From assembly GCA_049999725.1 (NCBI GenBank), contig JBNGIS010020622.1, positions 1 through 30,368 on the forward strand: 30,368 nt of DNA, read 5' to 3'. The notes beneath the pieces are model-generated. The model was not told the origin of the DNA. It worked only from the letters and a program-made list of their open reading frames with translations, and made no database searches. Source of the stretch: Haplomitrium mnioides (taxonomy: Eukaryota; Marchantiophyta; Haplomitriopsida; Calobryales). Positions 21,054-30,368 of this stretch are shown here, piece after piece (the first letter of the stretch is position 1; each line of letters begins with the position of its first letter). A program made the translations under genes and the position numbers.

Positions 21054-24000
21054 TGTTAGCCGGTGCTTTGGAGCACTCAAGCAAAATGCAAGAAATCATA
21101 AGCATCAGCAACACAATAAGCATTGGCAAGTGTGAGGGCCTCTCAAGAGCCACAAAGTACCCTCAAACAGCTACTAAGAGCAAGGCGCATGAGTCCTGGG
21201 AGGGAAACAAGATCATGACGGAAGAGAGGAGGAAGGAATCAGGATCGCTAGCCAGAGGAGGGGCCACCTTTCAATATTCGAAGCAGTCCAGCGCGAATCC
21301 GTGGGCCTCAAGAGGATGCGGGGATCAGAGCTTGGGGAGAAGGAAGAGAGCCGCCCCCTGTGGCAAAGCAATCGCAGAAGGAAGAGGAACGAATACAGAA
21401 CGACGAAACCTGAAGGCAGTTCGAAGAAAGGCAGATCGCGGGGGTTCTACAGTGGCCAAAAATCGGGAAGCAAGGTTCAAGGAGAGAAATGAGAAGGTAA
21501 GATCGTCACGAGGGCGAGCAAGGCCAGGGAAGAGGGACACCTCGATCCCGCAAGCAGGAGCGCGCCCTGCAGGGGCTGATTCCTTCCATTTGAGTCCGCG
21601 AATCCGGGCGGAAAGGTGGAGTCCCCGGAAGGCCCTACGAGATTCCACGGAAACGTGGCGTCCTTGGAGCACTTCGCGGGATTCTACGGACGACGTGGCG
21701 GCACCAAGAGGCCCACGAATCTGCGGACAGGTGTCTCCCTAAGTGGGGAGCCCACTTAATAGGGTTCTGATTCGTCTTACAACGTGGGGCGCCCGGTTCA
21801 GAGGGATCCGCGAGGAATCCTACAGGGGAGCAAGGAAGAGGGCCCGAAGTAGTGACATATCGAGGGTCTGGCCGAAGGAGAACAGAAGGGTGCCGGAAGG
21901 GTGATCTATTGAAGATCCGAGAAGGGGAGTTCCGAGGAAGCCAAAAGGGTGATCCATCACCAACCAACCAACGAGGAGAAGGATGAGCCGGAAAGATGAT
22001 TTAACGCAGGTCCAACCGATGGAGGAGCAAGCAGGCGCTGAAAGGGTGATTCAACGCAGCTTCGGCATGACCATGGGTGAAAGTTCGACGGGTCTAATTG
22101 CAGCATCTGAAAGTTTGGCAGAGGGATGAAGGGCCTTGTAGTTCCTATATCGAGCATTCAGAAAAGATAACGAAGGGAGCCTCAAACGCACACATAGTTC
22201 TTATCTCGAGGGAAGGACGAAACGGCGACACGGTTCTTATTCAGCGAGCAGAGAAAGGTCCGCATTGGCTCTACGGATGACGGGTCGAGCGCAAGGAGTC
22301 CGTAGGAGGGCTTCGGAAACGTGGCGCGCTGGGGAGTAAGGTAAGATTTCCGCCGGTCAACTTCGGAAGAAGGTCCGCGCGAAAATCCGCCTACCCCCTT
22401 GCGGGGTGGCGTCGGACGGCGGCCTTCGGACGACGTGGCAACACCAGGAACCCCGCAGCAGCTCACGGAACACGCGGCAGCAGGAGAAGGGCTCATCGGA
22501 CTTCAGACAAAGAGCGGGTCAACCATGGAAGGAAGAATAAGCGTGACGGTCAGCCTACCCCCTCGCGGGGCGGCGTCAGACAGCAATGCAACGGGTGACA
22601 TGGCAAAAGGAGGGTGACTGGAGATCTGCGGGGGCATATTTGGAGATTCCGTAGGCTGGGTTCTGCGGGGCGCTTCGGAACTCTGTTCCAAAGACCCTTC
22701 GGACTCAACCACGGGAATCTTTGGAATCTCAGCCGCAAGATTCCTCAGACTCCCCGTCAATTTTACCGTTGTTCTTTCATCATCACGAGACACGCGGCGC
22801 CCGCTACTTGTCGGTTGTAATAGGATTAATAGGCGCACGCCATGCATTGTCACCTCAAAGCTCCAGAGAGCTAACTGGATTAACGACCTTTCTTGGGATC
22901 GGGCTCGCGAGTTTAGCACTCGCAAGGGGAGTATACCTTGGCAACCTTCGAATTCTTCCAAGTTGATGCACGGGCAACCTCAGGGCGCAAGGCGACTACA
23001 CGCTAAGGGGAATCGCAACAAAGGGGGGTTGGAATGAGAATTCACTGACAAGACCACGTGAAGCAAGGATAATCGCTCAAAGGGAACCGGGGGATTTAGA
23101 GGAGGACTGGGGGGAGACCCAGGTAACCTCATCCTTGCAGGCGGACCAAGGCAAAGGGTGACTAATACGGGGTGTCGATTGGATTCTGGCCGGCTATGAC
23201 TTCGGGAGAGGTCACTATGGAAGGACTTGGGGTCGGCTCTGCATTTTCTGTGTAGGAGCATCACGATTTGAGGACAAGGAAATCGCAACGAGGGGCGGTT
23301 GGGGTGGGAGTCCCAGTTATGACTTCAGGAGAGGCCGCCAAGTGAGGAGCTTGGGGTTGTCTTTGCCATTCCTTGTGCGCAGGTATCAGCCCAGAGTGTT
23401 CGGAGTACACTCTGGTGTAATTCTTCAAGTGGAGCTAAGAGAGGGGGATGCGTTAGTGCCGGTGCACTGCGTAGTAACACCTGTCGAGGCTCGGGGGTGG
23501 AGTGAGCTACCTGCAGTTGGGAAAGCTGTGTTCCAGAGGTGGAAGTCAAAGAAACTCTCTTTTACTTCCTAGCCTGAGGAAGTAAAAGCAAGGCTTCTCG
23601 CGAGGGAAGTTAAAAAACTATCTCGAGAGGAGGGTGTGTGGGTTGCTGGGCTGCAGTTGTAAGGCAGCGGGACTCATAAGAGAATTATTATTTAGTAGAG
23701 ATCTAGAGGGCCTTCAAGGACTCTGATCTCTCTTGCATATAGTGTGTAAATCGTTTGTCTATATCTGTGTAGCTAGATTTCCTTTCTGCTTTGTGTCCCC
23801 TTGATTTGTTAGATTAGTGGACATCAGATCAATTGAGCAGACCCTAGGAACAGCCTTGGAGGGGGAGTCCCATCCCTCGACACAAGTTCTGGTATCCTAG
23901 GGGTGAATGCTCTCTGTCCCTGATCCTTTTGCACAGTTAGGAATTAGATCACATTAGGATAGTTAGGATAATCTGTTTTCAATTCTGAGACAACCCTGAG

Positions 24001-24082
24001 AGGAGGAGTCCAGTCTTGTTGTATTATTCAGGTGTTGCAAGTCACCAGCACCTATTCTGCCCCAAGCACATATAAGGTGGCA
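21054..24082 (+). repeat. 5' LTR
   Basis: The LTR starts TGTTAGCCGGTGCTTTGG and ends AAGGTGGCA. It aligns along its whole length with 27333-30368. A hand count over the first 240 bases finds about 15 differences, mostly C/T or A/G transitions. The LTR contains repeated ACGTGGC words and two CCCCYYCGCGGGG-type palindromes (near 22391 and 22555). Open frames in it, including one of 229 codons from 21053, show no known domain. Confidence 0.85.
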
Positions 24083-24101
24083 GGGTACCAGGTTTGGACC
24101 T
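24083..24101 (+). promoter_or_regulatory. Primer-binding-site remnant, initiator tRNA-Met type
   Basis: GGGTACCAGGTTTGGACC follows the LTR end directly. It resembles the complement of the 3' end of plant initiator tRNA-Met (TGGTATCAGAGCCAGG and following bases), with about six bases missing in the middle and a few substitutions. The position supports placing the LTR boundary at 24082. Confidence 0.45.
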
Positions 24102-24539
24102 TTTGAATATATGGAAAGAATCACACAAATGCTGGGTGTGATGAGTGTGGACTGGTTCTGAATGAATGAGTTGAGTCCAAACACAAGAAGAGTGAGTGGT
24201 GAACATAAGGAATGTAAGGAAGGGGAAAGTCCTTAAGGCTTGAAAATGATAACTGGTAAGGGGTCATCTCAGAAAAGAACCTGAAAGCCCGAAACCTGTC
24301 CTCCCTTGCACTCAAAACATGGCCTGAAAAGGGTAAGGCCTGAAATAGGGGAGCGACATGAATTTTTGACGCTAGAAGGAAGGCCAAAGGTTTGAGAAAA
24401 CCTGAGACCAACCCGAACCAGAGAGACCACTGCGTGCACAAGAGACTCAAGTCAGTTGGTGAGAAAGCCACTCCAGAGAAACAGAGCAACTGGGGGTTGA
24501 GCTTGTTAAGGAAGAGTAGCGGAAGGAAGGAACCCCTAG
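24102..24539. other. Leader between the primer site and gag
   Basis: The untranslated leader of the retrotransposon, purine-rich on the + strand with several GAAAGG and CCTGAAA words. No gene or strong structure was noticed. Confidence 0.5.
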
Positions 24540-26947
24540 GTGGAAGTGGCAATGGCTAGTGGAGGGATGGCCAACCAAGTACCACCGTCTGGGCTTCGGG
24601 GAAGGTTCAAATACAGGTCCTTCAAGGGACGCCCAAAGGATGACCCGAATGTGTGGCTGGATGCCCTCGAGAACATTGTAGCAGCAAATGGGGAAGCCCA
24701 TCTAACGCGTGGAATCTTGCCAGTAGTGTTGAAAGGAGAGGCCCAGCCCTGGTACAAGACCTGCCAGATAATGTCAAGAGGGACTAGCATGCGCTCAATG
24801 CGGCCGTCATTGCAGAGTTCAGGGGGATTGGTGAAGAGACGAAAGCGCTGATCAAGATGAGTCAGCTCAGGATGAAAAAGAATGAGTCTGTGAGGAAGTT
24901 CCTCCAACGCTTCAACAAGGTGGCAAGAAAGCTGAACCCTCCAGCCACTGATGGAATGCTCACATCATGGTTCCTGGCAGCGCTCCCCATAGGCATTGGG
25001 ACCTGGGTGCGCCAGACGGATCCACAGACTCTCGAGGATGCAGTCAATGCATCCAGATCACATGTAAAGGCTGCCATCACTAGTTCCCGAAGGAAGGCAA
25101 GGGCCAAATACGACTCTGATGATTCTTCGGGCACCTTGGACAGTGACGAAGAAACAGATCAGAGTTCCGAGTCCTCATCGGAAAGCGAGAATGAGTCGAG
25201 CAGTAGTAGCCCAGATGAGGACCGGTCATCCAGGAAGAAAAAGAAGAAGAAGGGCCTGAAAAAGAAGAAGCAGGCAAAGGAGAGTAGTCATTGCAAGGGC
25301 GCTAGCAAAGGAAGGTACAAGAAAGCTGAACCCGAACTTGAGGTGAGCAGAAAGTCAGGGGAGAGGGATCGAATTGAGGAGCTGAGCGCCAAGATGGAGG
25401 CGATGAACATACTCTTGGCAGGAATTAAGCCGGAGGGCAAGCCCTTGCCAACTAGAAGAATTGGTGTGTGGTGCGTCAGGTGCAAGCAGCACGGACATTT
25501 CCCCCAGGAATGTCCAAACGACACGAATGTTGTGCACTATGTGAGGGAAGAAGCATCGGAGTACATCAGGGAGGAAATGGAGTATGCCTTGGAGGAGGCC
25601 CCAGACGTAGTATATCAGATCAGTGGGGGATCTCGAACAAGTCTGAGCAGGCCTGCAGGAGGGAATGCAGGACCAGTAAATCAGTGGGCTGCCCTACGGC
25701 CACCCAAGACCACCATCATGGTCTGTTGGAATTGTGGCCAGCCTGGCCACATTTCATCAAGCTGTCCGGAGCCACGGAATAGCGGTTATGGCCAACCACC
25801 TCCCTTGTACGTCCAATGCAAAACGGAGGGGCATGTGGCGGTAAATTGTCCAAATCGAAGACCCGATGTTCCTCGAGGACCCAGTGCAAATCCTCCTCCC
25901 CCCTCAAATGTCAATCTGATCACTCTAGATATGGAGGAGGAAGCTGAGTTGCCAGGCTGGGAGACACTAACATCGGAAGAGTGTTTCAGGGTGGTCACCA
26001 AGGCAGGGGTCAAGGTCACAAAGAAAAGCCACATAAAGGCGGAGAAAAGAGCTGAGAAGGAAGTGGCTCGAGCGACCCCACCTCGAGATGATCCCGATTA
26101 TCGGCGAGATCATCCGAAATGGTTCTACCCGGAGCAGCATGACCAGGTGAGGAGCAGTTGGAGGCTTTGGAGGCCCTGAAACAAGAGCATGCAGAAGAGG
26201 AGACCCTCAAGGAAGTCCGAAAGCAGCAGGGAAGGCTCCAGAAGGTGCAGGAGAGGATTGCAGCTGCGGAAGAGGGGGTGAAACCCAACCCCTACAGCAT
26301 TGAAGCGGACATAAGAAATTGTCCTGTCACGGCCACAGTAGGCCAACTCCTCAAGGATAGCCTACTGTACCAAAGACAGCTCTGTGAATTGCTGATGGGT
26401 GCGAAGAGGAGGAAGAGGCTGCCCAAGGTGGGAGCTCCAGCAGACCTGCAGCTAATCTGTGAAGACAAAGGGGCCCCTGAGATCGACATACAGATCGCGG
26501 GTTGCACATTGTCCTTGGTGCCCGTAGATGGAGGGGCAGGCGTCAACATCATGGTGGAGGAGACTGCTAACAAGCTGGGATTCACGGAATTCCAGCACCG
26601 CTCGAATCATGAGGCTGGCGGATGGGTCGCATGTAAAGCCATTGGGCTCTCTCATGCAAGTCCCAACATTCATCGGAGGGGAGGAATTCAAGCTCAACTA
26701 CATGGTGATGCGACCCGCCAGAGCATCTCCTTATCTGGTGTTGATCAGGAGACCGTGGCTGTATGGGGCCAAGGTAATGCACAACTTGGGGAATTCTACA
26801 CAGGTGTTCGGCTCCAACAGAACGACAGTGCATTACGGGCCTGTTCCTCATCTGGGGGAAACACAGTCAGAGGCAGAGTACGAGAGTGTGTGGTCTGAGG
26901 AAGAAGAGGACTCGGAGTACCGCTACTGGGTACAAGTGGTGAGTTAA
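24540..26947 (+). pseudogene. Gag-protease polyprotein, broken by frameshifts
   Basis: The frame opens at 24540 (or the ATG at 24552). The gag part shows KYRSFKGRPKDDPNVWLDAL and LKGEAQPWYK; a frame change near 24760 and a TAG at 24785 follow. From 24857 the frame continues for 440 codons: KFLQRFNKVARKL, then an acidic-serine tract and a lysine-rich tract (residues 84-145). CCHC zinc knuckles follow at residues 206-219 and 290-303, with a third at 318-331 whose first cysteine is missing. A second frame change near 26160 leads to a coiled-coil-like stretch and the retropepsin site VPVDGGAGVNIM (near 26520). A third near 26590 leads to LADGSHVKPLG and RPWLYGAKVM. The frame ends at 26947 without RT. 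In an intact relative the product would form particles, bind RNA and cleave itself. Confidence 0.85.
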
Positions 26948-27319
26948 ACAACAGAGGGGGATCTGTTGGAGGAGGGTATGAAGTTTATCCACCAAAGAAA
27001 ATTCTCAACCTACAACAGACCAGAGCACCAGTGGAAATCGGCGGCAGATGGGGGCCAAGGGTGGGGACACCATGGGGCACCTCGACAAATGGAAGAGGTA
27101 TGAGGATCAAAGGAAAAACGAGGGCCCAACTATGACCCCATCAGGAGTGTCCAGCAACCGCAGGTAAGTTGTTTGTGTGTGTGTGTGAGTGTGTGTTTTG
27201 TTGGGGGGGTGTTTCGTGGGGTTGTTTTGCAGGAGAGACAGAGTCGAGCCAGTGACCAGCAACAGAGGCACTAGAAAATTGAGGGAGAAGAAGTGTGTTC
27301 GCAGGGACGCGTCACACTT
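26948..27319. other. Non-coding segment between the protease and the 3' LTR
   Basis: No polymerase domain is found. A GT-rich microsatellite lies at about 27171-27215. CAGGTAAGT at 27161-27169 is a strong match to a splice-donor consensus, but I see no partner acceptor. Confidence 0.55.
27171..27215. repeat. GT-rich microsatellite
   Basis: Interrupted GT repeats (GTTTGTGTGTGTGTGTGAG and following), ending in a run of seven G. Confidence 0.85.
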
Positions 27320-27329
27320 GAAGGGAGAG
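27320..27329 (+). promoter_or_regulatory. Polypurine tract
   Basis: GAAGGGAGAG lies three bases before the start of the 3' LTR. It is the expected primer site for second-strand synthesis in an LTR retrotransposon. Confidence 0.6.
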
Positions 27330-27332
27330 TTA

Positions 27333-30300
27333 TGTCAACCGGTGCTTTGGAGCACTCAAGCAAAATGCAAGAAATCAGAAACATCAGCGACACAATAAGC
27401 CTTGGCAAGTGTGAGGGCCTCTCAAGAGCCACGAAGTACCCTCAAACAGCCACTAAAAGCAGGGCGCATGAGTCTTGGGAGGGAAACAGGATCATGGTGG
27501 AAGAGAGGAAGAAGGAATCAGGATCGCTAGCCAGAGGAGGGGCCACCTTTTAATATTCGAAGCAGGCCAGCGCGAATCCGTGGGCCTCAAGAGGATGCGG
27601 GGATCGGAGCTTGGGGAGAAGGAAGAGAGCCGCCACTTGTGGCGAAGCAATCGCAGTAGGAAGAGGAACGGATCCAAAACGACGAAACCCGAAGGCAATT
27701 CGAAGAAAGGCAGATCGCGGGGGTCCTACAGCGGCCACAAATCGGGAAGCAAGGTTCAAGGAGAGAAATGAGAAGGTAAGATCGTCATGAGGGCAAGCAA
27801 GGCCACGGAAGAGGGATGCCTCGATCCCGCAAGTAGGAGCGCGCCTTGCAGGGGCTGATCGATTCCTTCCATTTGAGTCCGCGAATCTGGGCGGAAAGGT
27901 GGAGTCCCCGGAAGGCCCTGCGAGATTCCACGGAAATGTGGCATCCTTGGAGCACTTCACGGGATTCCACAAACGACGTGGCATCACCAGGAGGCCCACG
28001 AATCTGCGGACAGACGCCTCCTTAAGTGGGGAGCCCACTTAACAGGGTTCCGATTCGTCTTACGACGTGGGGCGCCCAATTAAGAGGGATCCGCGAGGAA
28101 TCCTATAGGGGAGCAAGGAAGAGGGCCCGAAGCAGCGACATATCGAGGGTCTGGCCGAAGGAGAACGGAAGGGTGCCGGAAGGGTGATCTATCGAAGATC
28201 CGAGAAGGGGAGTTCCGAAGAAGCCAAAAGGGTGATCCATCACCAACCGACCAACAAGGAGAAGGCTGAGCCGAAAAGGGGGTTTAACACAGGTCCGACC
28301 AACGGAGGAGCAAGCAGGCGCTGAAAGGGTGATTCAACGCAGCTTCGGCATGACCAAGGGCGAAAGTTCGACGGGTCCAACCGCAACATCTGAAAGTTTG
28401 GCAGAGGGACAAAGGGCCTTGTAGTTCCTATATCGAGCATTCAGAAAAGATAATGAAGGGAGCCTCAGGCGCATGCATAGTTCTTATCTCGAAGGAAGGA
28501 CGAAACGACAACATTGGCACAGTTCTTATTCGGCGAGCAGAGAAAGGTCCGCATTGGCTCTATGGATGACGGGGTGAGCACATGGAGTCCATGGGAGGGC
28601 TTTGGAAACGTGGCGCGCTGGGGAGCAAGGTAAGATTTCCGCCGGTCAACTTCGGAAGAAGGTCCGCACGACAATCTGCCTACCCCCTTACGGGGCGGCG
28701 TCGGACGGCGGCCTTCGGACGACGTGGCGCCGCCAGAGACCCCGCAGCAGCTCATGGGACATGCGGCAATAGAAGAAGGGCTCATCGGACTTCGGACAAA
28801 GAGCGGGTCAACCACGGAAGGGAGAGTAAGCGCGACGGTCAGCCTACCCCCTCGCGGGGCGGCGTCGAACGACAGTGCAGCGGGTGACGTGGCGAAAGGA
28901 GGGTGACTTGGGGGATCTGCGGGGGCATATTTGGAGATTTCGTGGACTGGGTTCCGCGGGGCGCTTCGGAACTCTGTTCCGAAGACCCTTCGGACTTAGC
29001 CACGGGAATCTACAGAATCTCAATCGCAAGATTCCTCGGACTCCCCGTCAATTTTACCATTGTACTTTCATCATCATGAGACACACGGCGCGCGCTACTT
29101 GTCGGTTGTAATAGGATTAACAAGTGCGTGCCATGCGTTGTCACCTCCAAGCTCTAGGGAGCTAACTGGATTAACGACCTTTCTTGGGATCGGGCTCGCG
29201 GGTTCAGCACTCGCAAGGGGAGTATACCTTAGCAACCTTCGAATTCTTCCAGGTTGATGCACGAGCAACCTCAGAGCGCAAGGCGACTGCACGCTAAGGG
29301 GAATCGCAACAAAAGGGGGCTGGAATGAGAATTCACTGACAAGACCACGTGAAGCAAGGGTACTCGCTCAAGGGGAACCGAGGGATTTAGAGGAGGACTG
29401 GGGGGAGACCCAAGTGACCTCATCCTTGTAGGCGGACCAAGGCAAAGGGCGACTGATATGGGGTCTCGATTGGATTCTGGCCGGCTATGACTTCGGGAGA
29501 GGCCACCATGGAAGGACTTGGGGTCGGCTCTGCATTTTCTGTGTAAGAGCATCACGATCTGAGGACAAGGAAATTGCAACGAGGGGCGGCTGGGGTGGGA
29601 GTCCCAATTATGACTTCAAGAGAGGCCACCAAGTGAGGAGCTTGGGGTTGTCTCTACCATTCCTTGTGCGCAGTTATCAGCCCAGAGTGTTCGGAGTACA
29701 CTCTAGTGTAATTCTTCAAGTGGTGCTGAGAGAGGGGGGCTGCGTTAGTGTCGGTGCACTGCGTAGTAACACCTGTTGAGGCTCGAGAGTGGAGTGAGCT
29801 ACTTGCAGCTGGGAAAGTTGTCTTCCAGAGGTGGAAGTCAAAGAAACTCTCTTCCTAGCATGAGGAAGTAAAAGCAGGGCTTCTCGCGAGGGAAGTTAAA
29901 AAACTATCTGGAGATGAGGGTGTGTGGGTTGATGTGCTGCAGTTGTAAGGCAGTGGGACTCATAAGAGAAATATTATTTAGTAGAGATCTAGAGGGCCTT
30001 CAAGGACTCTGATCTCTCTTGCATATAGTATGTAAATCGTTTGTCTATATATGTGTAGCTAGATTTCCTTTCTGCTTTGTGTCCCCTTGATTTGTTAGAT
30101 TAGTGGACATCAGATCAATTGAGCAGACCTTGGGAACAGCCTTGGAGGGGGAGTCCCATCCCTCGACACAAGTTCTGGTATCCTAGGGGTGAATGCTCTC
30201 TGTCCCTGATCCTTTTGCACATGTAGGAATTAGATCACATTAGAATAGTTAGGATAATCTGTTTTCAGTTCTGAGACAACCCTAAGAAGGGGAGTCTAGT

Positions 30301-30368
30301 CTTGTTGTATTATTCAGGTGTTGCAGGTCACCAGCACCTATTCTGCCCCAAGCACATATAAGGTGGCA
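27333..30368 (+). repeat. 3' LTR, ending at the window edge
   Basis: The LTR starts TGTCAACCGGTGCTTTGG and aligns with the 5' LTR to its final CA. Small indels and scattered transitions separate the two; for example, extra bases lie near 28510. It carries the same ACGTGG words and palindromes (near 28679 and 28844). Whether a few more bases lie beyond the window cannot be seen. Confidence 0.85.

Larger units (their letters stand above)
21054..30368 (+). mobile_element. Non-autonomous gag-protease LTR retrotransposon with ~3-kb LTRs
   Basis: Two direct repeats of about 3.03 kb (21054-24082 and 27333-30368), each starting TG and ending CA, flank a 3.25-kb internal region. That region has a primer-binding-site remnant next to the 5' LTR and a purine run next to the 3' LTR. 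It encodes only gag and an aspartic protease. RT, RNase H and integrase are absent, so the element must have used enzymes of a gypsy relative. It is much richer in G and C than the DNA to its left. The 3' LTR ends exactly at the window edge. Confidence 0.85.

Noticed and set aside
21053-21742. A 229-codon open frame at the start of the 5' LTR, with similar long frames on both strands through the LTR.
   Set aside because: The LTR is GC-rich, so stops are rare in all frames. The frames show no domain, overlap each other, and are broken in the second LTR copy.
21054-30368. The sharp rise in GC content as a sign of foreign DNA or contamination.
   Set aside because: The change coincides exactly with the LTR boundary and is explained by an insertion of a GC-rich plant retrotransposon.

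Overview
The window reads as nuclear DNA of a land plant, probably a large-genome species such as a gymnosperm or fern. The lineage is inferred from the transposon types only and is not proven. It holds Ty1/copia and Ty3/gypsy remnants, spliced genes with AT-rich introns, very long LTRs and two 100-N scaffold gaps. I see no intact host gene and no tRNA or rRNA gene. Everything recognisable is mobile-element derived, and every coding region is broken by stops, frameshifts or deletions.

Layout. 1-340 is AT-rich low-complexity DNA. 680-2347 is a decayed Ty3/gypsy gag-protease-RT remnant on the + strand. 2348-6152 is a fragment of an unusual DNA element, here called T'. 6153-7390 is a copia RT/RNase H remnant on the - strand. 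7391-8720 is mostly unassigned and contains a gap. 8720-9740 is a copia integrase remnant on the + strand. About 9741-20830 is a long copy of the same unusual element, called T, in inverted orientation to T'. 21054-30368 is a GC-richer, non-autonomous LTR retrotransposon with LTRs of about 3 kb and only a gag-protease region between them.

The most interesting object is element T (about 11 kb). It carries two divergently transcribed, intron-containing genes that start about 600 bp apart. The leftward gene (start about 15517) encodes a transposase-like protein of the type databases call DUF7869, with the signature QLDN..ENKN followed by GHTHDQID. The rightward gene (start about 16125) encodes a ParB/sulfiredoxin-like domain followed by a permuted (motif IV before motif I) amino-methyltransferase of the N4/N6 class. 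Dozens of diverged copies of one palindrome, GTCTATGCGCGCATAGAC, lie in the introns of both genes and in arrays just inside both ends of the element. They look like binding sites for an element-encoded protein. The second copy, T', shares one terminus and most of the leftward gene, which fixes one end of the element. A short, imperfect match at the opposite end may be the terminal inverted repeat.

How the parts might work together (inference): the DUF7869 protein would mobilise the element, the ParB-methyltransferase would bind or modify element DNA, and the palindrome arrays would be the shared target. Both copies here are dead, so the idea has to be tested on younger copies elsewhere in the genome.
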